Shown here: positions 13,533 to 25,075 of the stretch, piece by piece
Layout: every line of letters starts with the position of its first letter
Numbering within the stretch: the stretch's first letter is position 1
DNA from: Neckera pumila
Taxonomy: Eukaryota; Streptophyta; Bryopsida; Hypnales; Neckeraceae
Assembly: GCA_963969595.1 (NCBI GenBank)
Contig: OZ018408.1
Span: 37,262,108-37,326,107, forward strand
Length of the DNA stretch: 64,000 nt
Reading direction: 5' to 3'
Notes under the pieces: generated by a model
The model's input: only the letters and a program-made list of their open reading frames with translations
Told to the model about the DNA's origin: nothing
Database searches by the model: none
Program-made: the position numbers and the translations under genes

Positions 13533-14475
13533 TTAATCCCTAAGGGTTTCTGACTATGTTTTCACCAAAATCGCTCCAAAATTGCCACTTCTAATACAAG
13601 TATCCAAATTTAGAAAAAAAACTTTTTTGAACACATGTAACTGTAGAATCTTGTAGTACATTGGTTTAAAAAGATGTGGAAAAAATTTCAGAATTTTCCA
13701 CCATGTAGATTGCAAGATAATAGCGTTTGAATTGACAAAAGTCCTTTTTTAATCACTGCAAAAATCCAGGCAAGCAGCCCTTCACAAGGACACATTTGTG
13801 TGAAAAAAATGTCCAAAATGGTGGTTACTCTTTGGATTCATTCTTCAAGGCAAGTTGTCTACATGTTTGAAAATGTTCAGATCATTTGGAATTGTACAAC
13901 ATATAGGAAAAAATAGTAAGTAGAAAGAAGTAGAGAATGATTCAAAATACTAAATTGTCAAGAATTTAATTATGGAATTGAGAAATTTTAATTTCAACAA
14001 TCGCAATGTTGTAATAAATAATATACACCCAATATTTTTGTTTTACTCAAAAATATTGAAAATTGAGTTAGATAAAGGACTTCAAAGTTTATTGTAGAAT
14101 TCATATTCCGTAAGTACCTTCAAATTAAAACTCTTCATAACTTTTGACTCGTCAATCCAAATGGGATGGTTCAAAACTTTCCAAGTATATGTAAATCTAT
14201 TAAACAAATTTCAAATTTTTATTTTTCAATAAAATATTTTTTAAAGAATTTTTTTGAGCTGCCCGGGTTGCCTGCCAAACTCAAAAAATTACATATCATA
14301 CAATAACTTTTTATCCATGTAGTCAAAAGTTATGAAAGTTGTTGGGCCTTGAAGCTACTCCTTGGGCACATCTTGCGTGAAAAATTTCAAAGAAAAAAAT
14401 TAAAATTTTCATTCGTAGTGAGTTGCTTGAAATTGCTATTTTGCCAGAAAATGGTATTTGGTCCTTTAGGGGTAA
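13533..14475 (+). mobile_element. TTAA-flanked ~0.94-kb non-coding repeat, copy 2 (type A)
   Basis: It starts TTAATCCCTAAGG and ends CCTTTAGGGGTAA, with an interior strongly similar to the copies at 4647 and 37631 (TGACTATGTTTTCACC at the left, ACACATGTAAC, GTACAACATATAGGAAAAAA and GAGCTGCCCGG). No open frame is present. It is the same family and orientation as copy 1. Confidence 0.78.
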
Positions 14476-15937
14476 AGACTGCAATTTCTATAGCATAGAT
14501 TAAAGGGTGTTTTATGCTCATATAGCCATAGAATCATATACCTAGCAAGTAGGACAATGTGTGCAACAAAATTCAAAAATTTAGACAATAGAGATTACAA
14601 GATATTTGCGTTTCCACTTTAAATTGAAAAAAAAAATATTCAAAAGCACATTGCAAAAGAACATCAATAAACTTTAAGCCTTCTTAATTTATTTTTTTGT
14701 GCACTAATGAATTTTGAGCTTTAAATCTTTGTTGCGGAGGATTGAGTTTAGAGTCTACGATCCACAAAAAATAAAAAAAATTGATTTGTTAAAGGCCACA
14801 AAAATGTTATCATTTAATTGCACAAGGCCTATTTTGAGCCTCTTGGAATTTTCTCCAAATCCTAAACCAGAAGCCAACATTCATATAAGTTGAATCAATT
14901 TTTTTATATTATAACCGTATAAATTTGAGCTACACACGTAACTAATGGAAAAAATCACAGAAGAAAAAATTTGAGAAAATCATTTAATGATTCAAAGATT
15001 ATAATCTTTGATCATTTGGTTGTTAAAACTATGCAAATCTTTGTTGACCAATTGTAACGGCTTGGTGGTTTAGATACTGGGGCTTTTCTAATGCAATGGT
15101 TTATTCTATTTGTTCCAAAAAATATAAATAAAAACTAGGCAAATCACTGACTTCTCTTTTTGCATATGGAATCTAAAAAATTGAAGACTAAAAAAAAATG
15201 AGATTGACAAGCCTAACAAGTACAACCCCAGTTAATTTTTGACTTCTCAAAAATGTATTATATACTTTTTGAAGATGAATTCCTAGTGTGATTCTTCTTC
15301 TAAGATTTTGGATTTCTTTAAGGCTCATTTGCAAAAGCCCTTAACAATACAATGCTTGTGTCATTTTAAACATATCCATTTCTTCTACATCTTCTATTAA
15401 AACATTGTTGAGCTTTCATTTTCTTCTTTTAAATTACAAAATTCATTATCATCAATTTCGAAATTGTTTCATCAAAGAATTGCCTTCAAAAAAGTATAAA
15501 AATAAAAAAAATTCTTTGATTTATTGCGTTCTCATTTTTTTTTACTTTGTGTTTTGTCAATTTCTGCTTAACACTTTATAGATCCTTGTTCTGGCTTCTC
15601 ATATTGGTATATATCATTACACATTCATATATGCCTACAAAAATGTAAAGAAGTTGACAATCATAGACATTCATGTCTATACATTAATCAAAAATTATAC
15701 AAATCATGGAATTCAAGCTCATATACATTTAGGCTCGACAATGAAGTATGTTGGATTTACCATACTTGCTTAGAATTTTCAAAATGGATAGTACACTTTA
15801 TTATATTTACATGTACAGGGTAGTGTATAATCCTACAACAACCGCAACAACAAAATTGTGTCATGCAACACCTACCTTGCCCTAAGAATTCCTTTTCTTC
15901 TTCTCCATCTCGACAAGCATCGCTATTTCTTCCATCT
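14476..15937. other. AT-rich stretch without a supportable gene
   Basis: Low-complexity AT-rich sequence, partly resembling the interior of the TTAA family (a GAGTTTAGAGTCTACG block near 14.75 kb resembles one near 50.66 kb). No coding region was found. Confidence 0.4.
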
Positions 15938-16277
15938 TTATGTTGTTTTCAAGCGCTCCCAATCTATAAAAGTAGGATCAAATTTCCAAACTTTCTGGAA
16001 CAAATTCTACCAACTAAGTGAAATATGGCAGTGGGTAATGGCCTCTTCCAATTTCCTTTCATAGCTCTTAAAATAAGCTACCTTCTTTTGGAGCTCCACT
16101 ACTTCATTAGAGCGCATCTCATTTTCTCCAGCACAATTTTCTAAACCAGACACATCCACGACATAGTCAAAGGGGTTTTTGTTATTGATTCCTTTAAGAA
16201 AATTTAACCTCAATTTTGTCGGCTCCAAACGTTCCTTTTCAATATCCTTCTGATGTGCTTCCATCATGCACTTCTTA
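15938..16277 (-). pseudogene. C-terminal part of a coiled-coil element protein, split by the copia insertion
   Basis: Minus-strand frame entering at the copia boundary, beginning around KKCMMEAHQKD and ending at TAA (15938-15940), with an in-frame TAG after SLSW. It is rich in E, K and L with heptad-like spacing. The part upstream in the gene lies across the retrotransposon at 21403-22738. When one copy of the 5-base target duplication is discounted, the minus-strand frame runs through the junction uninterrupted, so these two pieces were one gene. Its function is unknown; the paralogue at 28.3-31.0 kb suggests a RING-finger protein family. Confidence 0.7.
16273..16277. other. Target-site duplication, left (TCTTA)
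   Basis: TCTTA directly precedes the 5' LTR and recurs at 21403-21407 directly after the 3' LTR. A five-base duplication is normal for Ty1/copia integrases. Confidence 0.9.
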
Positions 16278-16547
16278 TGTTGAAGTTAGAGAGTGACTTT
16301 AGTTAGGAGTTGTTTGTAGCCAACCAAGGTGTTATTAGAGAGGGAAAGCGTGATATTAGAGAGGGATAGTGTGATATTAGAGAGGGGCAACCTTCTATGT
16401 TGATATAACCCATAAGGTTAGTTATGGCATTTGTTAGTAGAGTAGTATAAGAGGGCAACCCCTTGCTTGGTTTTTTTACCTCTTACTAGTACTTGTTTGT
16501 GTCCTCTTTTCATTGGAATACAAAGCCTTTGTGTTCTTCTTACAATA
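16278..16547 (+). repeat. 5' LTR of the copia element
   Basis: Begins TGTTGAAG and ends ACAATA. The ends are near-inverse (TGTTG against CAATA, canonical CAACA with one C-to-T change shared by both LTRs). It contains three tandem copies of a ~21-base unit with TATTAGAGAGGG around 16330-16395, a TATAAGAG promoter-like box at about 16446, and CAAAGCCTTTGTG near the end. It is 270 bases, identical in length to the 3' LTR. Confidence 0.93.
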
Positions 16548-16560
16548 GGTTATGGGCCCA
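16548..16560 (+). promoter_or_regulatory. Primer-binding site, complementary to the tRNA-iMet anticodon arm
   Basis: GGTTATGGGCCCA starts at the first base after the 5' LTR. It is the complement of the anticodon stem-loop region of initiator methionine tRNA, not of its 3' acceptor end. This matches the half-tRNA priming known from Drosophila copia. Its exact position also confirms the LTR boundary at 16547. Confidence 0.85.
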
Positions 16561-16729
16561 TTCATGTGAGTTGCTATTAAAGGTGAGATCGCTTTGCAAA
16601 GGCGTGTTGGAGGCGCACTGTTGAGGTTGAGAGCAAGTGGAGTTGGAGGTCGTTTTTGGAGGGTTTTTTTTAGCAAGATCTTATTCTTTGGAAAGGTATT
16701 CTTTTACATCAAGTGTTATTTTATTGTGA

Positions 16730-17128
16730 GATTTGAAAGCCATTGAAGGTTAATTTGAGTTGTTGTGATCATTTGGAGTCACATTGGAGAGATTGCAACC
16801 ACGTGAGTGTTGGTTGTGTGATTTGAGAGCCATTGAGGGGTTGATTTGAGTTGCTGTAATCATTTGGAGTCACATTGGAGAGTTTGCAACCACTTGAGTA
16901 TTGGTTGTGAGATTTGAGAGCCATTGAGGGCTGATTTGAATTGTTGTGATCATTTAGAGTTACATTGGAGAGATTGCAACCACGTGAGTGTTGGTTGTGG
17001 GATTTGAGAGCCATTGAGGGGCTGATTTGAGTTGTTGTAATCATTTGGAATTACATTGGAGAGATTGCAACCACCTGAGTGTTGGTTGTAAGATTTGAGA
17101 GCCATTGAGGGTTGATTTGAGTTGTTGA
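16730..17128 (+). repeat. Four-plus tandem ~90-base repeats in the copia leader
   Basis: The word TTGCAACCAC recurs at 16793, 16884, 16974 and 17065 (steps of 91, 90 and 91 bases), each followed by GAGTGTTGGTTGT, GAGAGCCATTGAGG and CATTTGGAGT-like blocks. The array sits between the primer-binding site and the gag start at 17159, in the untranslated leader. It makes accidental repetitive minus-strand frames that are not genes. Confidence 0.85.
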
Positions 17129-17158
17129 AAACTTTATTAGAGTGGGAGACGTGGCACT

Positions 17159-17835
17159 ATGGCCACAGGTGAGGGAGAGGGTGTTCGGATCATTGACAAG
17201 TTCAATGGAGAGAACTTTGGCTTGTGGAAGTTCAAGATGGAGATGATCTTGGCAGAAAAGGACTTGTAGGAGATTGTGGAGGACTCCAAGGAGCCTCCTC
17301 CTCCCGACGCTGATCCCAAGGCCAAGAAATCTTACGAGAGGAGGGTGAAGAAGGCCTTCTCCATGATTGTTTGCAATCTTCTGGATAGACAACTTGCACA
17401 CATTCGATCTTGCAAGGGACCAGCAGAAGCATGGAAGGTGCTTTGCAACATCCATGAGACTAAGAGTTTGTCCAATATTCTCTTTACTCGTGCAAGTTTT
17501 TCACGTGCAAGATGCAAGAGGGAGAAGACATGCTTGACCACATCAACAAGGTCAAGGGGCTGGCGGACCAACTTGTTTGCTTGGAGGCGTCTTTGACAGA
17601 TGGAGACATTGTCACGACTCTTCTCGAGAGTTTACCCACTTCTTTTGAGTATCTCATTACGGCTTTGGAGACAAGATCCATGAAGGAGCTCACCCTTGAG
17701 TATGTGACAGCAAGATTGATGCACAAGGTATCCAAGAGGAAGGAGAATGAATCTAACGAAGGAGGGGCAGCTCTTATATCACAAAACGGGAAAGGAGAGG
17801 CCTCTCAACCACGCAAAGAGACACGTACATACTAA
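17159..17835 (+). pseudogene. gag: copia gag (UBN2-type) with stop and frameshift
   Basis: Gag, the capsid protein of the retrotransposon, begins ATG at 17159 (MATGEGEG, then KFNGENFGLWKFKMEM, the usual start of plant copia gag). TAG at 17267-17269 replaces the expected Trp in AEKDLxEIVED. A one-base loss near 17490 (in the FTRxKF region) moves the frame, which continues as QEGEDMLDHINKVKGLADQL to VTARLMHKVSKRKE. The zinc knuckle at about 17830-17870 reads NCGQPGHLARNC, but its first Cys is now Tyr, followed by TAA at 17833-17835. Nucleocapsid function is therefore lost. Confidence 0.9.
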
Positions 17836-20800
17836 AATTGCGGTCAACCCGGCCACCTTGCAAGGAATTGTTGGAAGTCTAAGAAGGCGGAGAGTGCCAA
17901 CAAAGCGACAGTCACTGAAGTGGAGGAGGATTTTGCATTTGCAGCAAGTAATGGCTATGATGACCGCAACATGTTCAAATGGATTATTGATTTGGAGGCC
18001 ACGCAACACATGACACCACAGAGACAAGCTTTTCTCACCTACCAACCCATTAGCAACCGCAAGGTGTATTTAGGTGACAATGGCATGGTGGAGGCCATTG
18101 GCATGGGATGCATTGTGGTGGAGGTCAATGTCAAGGGGGTGGATGAAGAAGATTCGCATTCAAAATGCATTGCATGTGCCCAAGTTGCATGCCAATTTAC
18201 TCTCGGTGAGCAAGTTGATGTTACAAGGCTTGAAGGTGCAATTTAACAACCAAGGTTGTATTTTAGGGGCACCAAATGGAGAGCTGATTGTCTTGGCACC
18301 CAAGCAAGGCAACTTGTACCAACTTGAGTTCAAAATGGTGAATGGTTCAAGTTGGGCTTGTGTAGCTCAAGATGCAATGGTGCAAGACACTATGGAACTT
18401 TGGCATAAGAGATTGGGGCACCTAAATGTGAAGAGTGTAAAGGCTCTTCTAAGCATGGTGAGTGGCATGCAAGTGAAGAAAAATGCTTGTGATTTGACGT
18501 GTGAGGCTTGCATTGAAGGCAAGCAAGCGAGGAAACCATTCCCGACCGAGGGAGCAATGAGGGCAGCCAAGGTATTGGAGATTGTGCACTCCGATGTGTG
18601 CGGCCCCATGAAGACCACTTCTATAGGTGGTGCAAGATATTTCCTTACCTTCATTGATGACTTTTCGAGGAAAGTGTGGGTGTTCATGCTCAAATGCAAG
18701 AGTGAGGTATTTGAAAGGTTCAAGGCATGGAAGGCCCTTGTAGATAATGAGAGTGGTCATAAGCTTAAGGTATTGAGATCGGACAATGGCGGTGAGTATA
18801 TGTCCAAGGCATTTGAGGCCTTTATAAGGGAGCATGGCAATCAACATCAAACTTCAGCGCCACACACTCCACAATAAAATGGTGTAGCGGAGCGTGCCAA
18901 TCGTACGCTTGTAGAGATGGCTCGAGCGATGTTGCATGCACAAAGCCTCAAATATGAGTTTTGGACGGAGGCTGTATCTAATGCAGCATACATACGCAAT
19001 TGGTGTCCCACAAGTGCGGTAGCATCAATGACACCGCAAGAGGCATGGAGTGGAAGAAAGCCTAACATTGGCCACATGCGCATCTTTGGATGTATGGCCT
19101 ATGCCTTGGATTTGAGCCCTCAACGATCCAAGCTTGATGCCAAAGGCACCAAGTGCTTATTTTTGGGTTATTGAGAAGGCTTCAAGGCTTATCGGCTCAT
19201 GAATTTAGAAACTAAGAAGATCTTTAAGAGTCGAGATGTGACCTTCATTGAAGATAAGAGGGAGGATAGCGAGTCTTTGGAGATGTGTCCAAGTGGGAGC
19301 AATGGAGACCTTGAGGTGGACAAATCTCCATGTTTGCAAAAAATGGTAACAGAAGACAAAGACAAAGATGAGCTGATGACAACACTAATACCAAAGAAGA
19401 AAGTTAGTGTAGCTCCAAGTGATGATGGTGGTGAAAGAAAGACGTCCCAGGAGCCAAGATATCCCACGAGAGAGCGCAGATCACCTGGAGAATGGTGGAT
19501 GAACTACGTTTTGCCACAACACCAAGTGGAGCGTGCAAATGTAACGTTTGTGAGAGATCCAAATACCATGGACGAAGCCATGAGAAGTGCGGATGCAAAC
19601 AAGTGGGAGCAAGCCATGCAAACAGAGTACGTCTCGCTTATGAGTAAAGGTACATAGGAACTTTCTTCCCTTCCTTCCGATCGCAAGAGTATTGGATGCA
19701 AATGGGTGTTTTGCACTAAGAGAGATGCTTTGGGCAACATTGTGCGCTATAAGGCCAGATTGGTAGCTAAGGGATATTTTCAAGTCGAGGGGGAGGACTT
19801 CAATGAGACCTTTGCACCGATGGCCAAATTTTGCACCATTCGATGTATGGGGGCCATAGGGGCAACCATGGACTTGGAGATGCACCAAATGGATGTTGTC
19901 ATGGCGTTTCTCAATCCACACCTTGAGGAGGTCATCTTCATGGACCAACCCAAGGGTTTTGTTCAAGAAGGGCAAAAGCAACTAAAGTGTAAGTTCAAGA
20001 AGGCCATCTATGGATTGAGACAATCAAGGAGAGCATGGTACATGGATATAGATGCCTTATTTGCAAAGACATGTTACAAAAGGAGCCGCGCAGACCATTT
20101 TCTTTACATCAAGCAAACAAACGATTCTTTGGTGATTATCATCGTTTATGTGGATGATTTGATCATCATGACAAACACCATGAAGATAATGGAGGAGGTC
20201 AAAGCCATGTTGAAGAGCGAGTATGACATGAGTGACCTCGGTGAGCTACACTATTGCCTTGGCGTGGAGTTTCAAAGGCAAAAGGCGGCGCGCACCATTA
20301 CCATGAGCCAAAGCAAGTACATTAAAGAGGTGTTGAAGCGCTTCAACATGGAGGAGTGCAAGGCCATTGGCACGCCATTTGATATGCATTCGAAATTGGA
20401 GAAGCTCACAGATAAGGAATATGAAGCTGTGAAGGTGGAATTGCAAGATGTGCCATACAAAGCTGCGATGGGGAGTTTAATGTATGCCATGGTAGCCACA
20501 AGGGTTGACCTTGCATTTCCCATGAGTGTGGTGAGCCAATATATGGCTAAGAGCGGTCCAAAACATTGGGCCGCGGTGTAGAGGATCATGCAATACCTCC
20601 AAGGCACATTGGAGGCCAAATTGGTCCTTGGAGGCAAGAGGCTTGCATTGGTAGGCTTTCGTGATGCAAATTGGACTGGAGATGCAAGCGATCGCAGGTC
20701 TACATCGGGCTATGTGTTTATGCTTGGAGATGGTGCCATTTCGTGGAATTCGAAGAAGCAACCCACTATTGCATTGTCTACCACGGAGGCGGAATACATG

Positions 20801-21151
20801 GCCATTAGTCAAGGCACAAGGGAGGCGATCTGGCTAAGACAGTTATTGAGTGATGTTGGCCTTGAGCAAGAGAAGAGCACACCTATCATGTGTGACAATC
20901 AAGGTGCCATTGCCTTGGTAAAGAACCCGACTCACCATTCTCGAAGTAAGCACATTGACATCCAACACCATTTCATTCGAGAGAAGGCTGAAAGCAATGT
21001 GATAGAAATGAGGTACATATCTACAGAGCGCATGGTGGCGGGTGTGCTTACCAAGGCTCTTGCAAAGCCTCGCCATGAAGTTCTTCACATAGAGATGGAT
21101 TTGACATTGTTTGGCAACAAACAAAGTGGGAGTGTTGAAGTTAGAGAGTGA
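17836..21151 (+). pseudogene. pol: copia pol: protease, integrase, reverse transcriptase, RNase H (broken)
   Basis: Aspartic protease region at about 17980-18200: the catalytic DSG/DTG triplet has become DLE in WIIDLEATQHM, so the protease is dead. A frameshift lies near 18140. Integrase: HKRLGH and CEAC zinc-binding pairs (18400-18510), then the first Asp in HSDVCGPM, the second in RSDNGGEY, and the Glu in NGVAER after TAA at 18875-18877. Stops TGA 19172-19174 and TAG 19655-19657 follow. Reverse transcriptase: KWVFCTKRDALGNIVRYKAR region, then an intact YVDD at about 20149-20160 (in VIIIVYVDDLIIM). TAG at 20579-20581. RNase H: FRDANW, STTEAEY, MCDNQGA and RSKHIDI. The frame closes 19 bases inside the 3' LTR. 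The order integrase before reverse transcriptase identifies Ty1/copia. Confidence 0.93.
21123..21132 (+). promoter_or_regulatory. Polypurine tract of the copia element
   Basis: AAAGTGGGAG directly abuts the 3' LTR start (21133), the position where plus-strand DNA synthesis is primed in LTR retrotransposons. Confidence 0.75.
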
Positions 21152-21402
21152 CTTTAGTTAGGAGTTGTTTGTAGCCAACCAAGGTGTTATTAGAGAGGGA
21201 CAACGTGATATTAGAGAGGGATAGTGTGATATTAGAGAGGGGCAACCTTTTATGTTGATATAACCCATAAGGTTAGTCATGGCACTTGTTAGTAGAGTAG
21301 TATAAGAGGGCAACCCCTTGCTTGGTTTTTTTACCTCTTACTAGTACTTATTTGTGTCCTCTTTTCATTGAAATACAAAGCCTTTGTGTTCTTCTTACAA
21401 TA
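21133..21402 (+). repeat. 3' LTR of the copia element
   Basis: 270 bases, seven substitutions from the 5' LTR (two around GGGACAACG, then single changes in CCTTTTATG, TTAGTCATG, GCACTTG, ACTTATTTG and CATTGAAAT). It is followed by the TCTTA duplication at 21403-21407. Confidence 0.93.
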
Positions 21403-22738
21403 TCTTAATGGTTTTGGCAAGCCCTTCTTTTGCAAATAGGTTCTCCTCAGAACTAGATGGCCTCACTCCGGAGAATTGGAGATAATAGGCTTCTAGGTTT
21501 GCTATCTCTTCATGTTGCTGTGACAAATAAATTCGGCTCTCTTCAAGATCTACTCAAACGGTCATCTCAACTAAAACACTCAAATCTTCCATTAGCTTGT
21601 CTCTCATCATCTGGCACTCATTTTTCTTGGCCGCCAACTCTTCACAAATCCTCAGAATCCTCTATAAAACTTCTTCATTTTTGGATTTTTGATATGCTCT
21701 GTATCTTCATCTCAAGGGTCCTCCTCCGTTGACTATAGGTTTTCCACAGAGGGAAAGGTGGAAGGCCCCACATACTTAGGCATTTCAATGTCATCCACAT
21801 CTTTTTCTTGTAAACGTGTATTCACAAGATCTTGCACTTCAACTTCATCAAGATGAGAGACCTCTACTGGTTTGATGAACGCGACAGGAGGTACGTATAT
21901 TGCTAATGTAAGACATTCATTCAGATTTCTTTCTTTTGTTGCCACCATTGATAAATCTCCAATCGCCGGTGCCGTGTCCATTGGACTCGTACTGTTGGAA
22001 GAAAGTTCTTCAATGGAATCATCTTTGCTTGCTGAACTTGAATGACCTGACCACACAAACTGATCATCGGGGACTTTGGGCTTTATATTTTTCCTTTTCC
22101 CTAGCTCGTCGCAAGGATTTCTGGAAGGGCCCGACCTGGAAATGTCCTTGGTGGTTGGTATGATGGCTTGTTTCACTCCCTTGATGGTTGGCCAATCCAC
22201 TGTTTCTTCCAAAATGACCTCAGCATACACCATTTCACATATGAACAACAAAACTTCGTTCCTGATCACTGAATGTACCTGGTACAATGCTTGATACACT
22301 TCAATACATCGTTGCACAAATGCGTCATGAGTGTAGTAATAAAGATTTGTCACTTTCGTACTGAGATGGTGCTTGTGCCAATGATATAAGAATAGCTTGT
22401 CAATGTGGCACTATCCCACGAACACCTTACAAGTCTGTGCTATCCAATCTCCATGAATTCTATCCCAACCTTGATAGCCTCGAGCGTGGGGATCAATAGG
22501 GGTGCGTCGGTTCCTTTGTTGTCGCTTCCTCTTTGGCTTCGACTTCTTTTGGTGGAGGGCCATTGGATATGATTTGTGCATTACAAACTATTAACCTAAT
22601 GTAATCAGCTACACTCGGATCCAAGCAAAACGACAAAAGAAATGTGAAAGTCCTAAACCCGTTGTACTTTACATTTACAAATATAAAGCAAAATTTTACA
22701 TAACAAATGTCAAAATGAAGGCCTACAATTGAGTGCAT
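21403..22738 (-). pseudogene. N-terminal part of the coiled-coil element protein, split by copia
   Basis: Minus-strand coding remnant paralogous to the gene at 28.3-31.0 kb. A shared block reads here as WIAQTCKVFVGxCHIDKLF (x is a TAG where the paralogue has W), then DAFVQRC, EVYQALYQ and AEVILEETVDWPTIKG; the paralogue has matching WTMQICEDYIEWCHIGKFF, FVQR and EIDWCTIKK blocks. Downstream is a polar Ser/Asp/Glu-rich stretch, then a heptad-like E/K/L region (EELAAKKNE, MMRDKLMEDL) reaching the copia junction. Frameshifts near 22.5 and 21.73 kb and several stops show decay. A GGCGACCTCGGGT array begins about 110 bases upstream of the 5' end. The molecular role is unknown. Confidence 0.7.
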
Positions 22739-22849
22739 GGACTAGAAGCTTAGAAAATGAGGTGAAAAGGGACAATATATCCCCCTTGCAACTCAACCCC
22801 AAGCCCACGAGCACATAAGCATCCACTTTAAGGTAGATGATCAGGTAGT

Positions 22850-23140
22850 GCGCAGAGCCAAGAGTGGGGACCTCGACTGCTGGTCCAGATTATATAGCCG
22901 AAGTCGCCCGGGGGCACATGCGGATCAGAATCTAGGCGACCGCGGACAGAAAGCAACCTCTGGTATCGTAGACGAACGTGGGTCTAGTGCTAGCGACCTC
23001 GGGTACACAGAAAGCAACCTCAAGCATCCAGAAGGCGACTGCGGGTACAAATTTTTTGAATGTAACTGGTTAGCGGAATGGCAACTTCGGGTGTGCTGCA
23101 ACCCTGCATTTGTCAACCGTAGGTAGTGCGACCTTGGGTC
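22850..23140 (+). repeat. GGCGACCTCGGGT-type repeat array, upstream of the split pseudogene
   Basis: About eight degenerate copies (for example GGCGACCGCGGAC, AGCGACCTCGGGTAC, GGCGACTGCGGGTAC, TGCGACCTTGGGTC) in plus orientation, immediately 5' of the minus-strand pseudogene at 21403-22738. The same arrangement is seen at 13.1 and 31.1 kb. Confidence 0.72.
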
Positions 23141-23389
23141 CAATTTTCCCAAATCAATTTCAAATCCGGGAGGTCACTTCATTTATGACTTTCTTTGAAT
23201 TTGGTCAACCTTGAAGAAGAATCAAACATTTAAATTTCTTCATTCGATTTTCTTTAATAACTTCTGTAAAATGTCCCTATCCATTTTTTTAACCCATTTG
23301 CACTACTCCTAATGAAATTGGTCATGTACCATTCCGCTTTGTGGGTTTTTTAGATTTAAAACAAATAGGAAAGAAAGTGGCATTAGCAA

Positions 23390-24370
23390 TCCCTCTTTTT
23401 AGATTTTACTATTTCAAATTGAAATCAAGTCCCAAAGATTTAATTTTTCTACTTCAAATGTGAATCAAGCCACCATGATTTGATTTTGCTACTTCAAACT
23501 AAAATGAAGCTACCATTATTTAATTTTCCTACTTCAAACCAAAGTCAAGCCACCGTGGTTGGACTTGGATACTTCAAATAAAAAACAAGCCACCAAAATT
23601 TAAATTAGACTACTTTGAAATTAAATCAACCCACCATGATTTAAATTTTGCTACTTCAAACTAAAAGAAAGCCACCATGAATAAATTTGCTACTTCAAAC
23701 TAAATTCATGGCACCATTACTTAAATTTAGCTACTTCAAATTAAAATCAAGACACAATTACACAAATTAGACTACTTTAAACTAAAACCAATCCACCATT
23801 ATTCAAATTAGACTACTTCAAACTATAGCCAATTCACTAAGCAAAAAATTTCGTACTTCAAACTATAACCAAGCCACCATGATTTAATTTTTGTTACTTC
23901 AAACCGAAAGGAAGCCACTATGATTTAATGTTGGTACTTCAAACTAAATTCACGCCACCATTACTTAAATTTTGCTACTTCAAATTAACATCAAGACATC
24001 ATGATTTAATTTTCCTACTTCAAACTAAAATCAAGCGACTATAATTAAAATTAGACTACTTCAAACTAAAATCAAGCCACCATGATTTCATTTTGTTACT
24101 TAAAACTAAAACCAAGCCACCAATATTAAAATTAAACTACTTCAAACTAAAACCAAGCTACCATAATTTAAATTTTCCTACTTCAAACTAAAACCAAGCC
24201 ACCATGATTTAAATAAGACTACTTCAAACTAAAATCAAGCCACCATAATTTAAATTAGACTACTTCAAATTAAATTCACGCCACCATTACTTAAATTTTG
24301 CTACTTCAAACTAAAATCAAGCCATCAAGATTTAAATTTTATTACTTCACATTAATATGAAGGACATCAT
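23390..24370 (+). repeat. ~41-base minisatellite, about 22 units
   Basis: Imperfect tandem units built on CTACTTCAAACTAAAATCAA followed by GCCACCATGATTTAAATTTTG, diverged mainly by single-base changes. No coding content. A smaller block of the same repeat lies at 25490-25745, separated by about 1.1 kb of unrelated DNA. Confidence 0.88.
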
Positions 24371-24689
24371 GGTTTAATTTAGGAAGGACATTTCAAATTC
24401 AAGTATGTGCTTTCGTGGAGGAGAAAGTACAAAATTCTTTTCCATTTTTTTTCATATAAATGTTTAGAAGAAAATACAAATCCCCTTCCCAATTTTTTTT
24501 TCCTTGTAAATGTTTAGGATACACAATTCATAGGGTTTAGGTTGGCATTGGGTTCCTTCATAAGTGCACTCAATTCTAATTCACTAATAACTTACATGCT
24601 ACATTTAATGCAAGATTGTTTCATGGTGTTCTAAAAAATGCAGAAATCTTGAAAGGGCTGGTCTCTTGAATTTTCTGTAAACAAGTAAA

Positions 24690-25075
24690 GTACGGTGACC
24701 GCGGGTTTGCAACCTCGAGTGCAAAAGAGTTTTTATAACTTTGCTAAAATGAACAATGGCTACCTCGGGTGTTGGGCAACCACACTTGAAGGGCGACCAT
24801 GTCTAAGGTGCGACCTCGAGTACAGAAGCTCGTCTTTTATTGAGCAAACCTGGTTTCAGAGGTCCGTTGGCGACCTCGGGTATGGCAACCACGGATTCGT
24901 TGACCTCAGGTGGAGCAACTTCGGGTCTAGGAATGAGGTAATTCTGGACCTTGGTTATCAGAGGCGACCTTGCTTGGGAGGTGACTTCCCTTTGGAGGCA
25001 ACCTCGATTTGGGTGACCTCGGATGCAAAAACCAAGCAATAAGAAAACTATGAACTCATGAAAATGCAACAGCAA
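24690..25075 (+). repeat. GGCGACCTCGGGT-type repeat array inside the interrupted minisatellite
   Basis: About fourteen degenerate units (GGTGACCGCGGGTTT, GGCTACCTCGGGTGT, GGCGACCTCGGGTAT, AGCAACTTCGGGTCT, GGTGACCTCGGATGC and others), plus orientation. It lies between the two blocks of the 41-base minisatellite, together with flanking unique DNA (24370-24690 and 25076-25490). It may be the left end of a large element whose other array is at 31.0-31.45 kb. Confidence 0.72.

Larger units (their letters stand above)
16278..21402 (+). mobile_element. Ty1/copia LTR retrotransposon, complete but inactive
   Basis: 5,125-base element with 270-base direct LTRs, a primer-binding site, a repeat-rich leader, gag-pol in the order gag, protease, integrase, reverse transcriptase, RNase H (the copia order), a polypurine tract and a TCTTA target duplication on each side. 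Seven differences between the LTRs over 270 bases (about 2.6 percent, six of them transitions) point to a moderately old insertion. Gag-pol carries two frameshifts and at least six stops, so it is not autonomous now. It is inserted in the opposite orientation into the minus-strand pseudogene at 15938-22738. Confidence 0.95.

Noticed and set aside
16769..17044. Minus-strand frame with repeated MALKSHNQ-like units
   Set aside because: It is the complement of the 90-base repeats in the copia leader.
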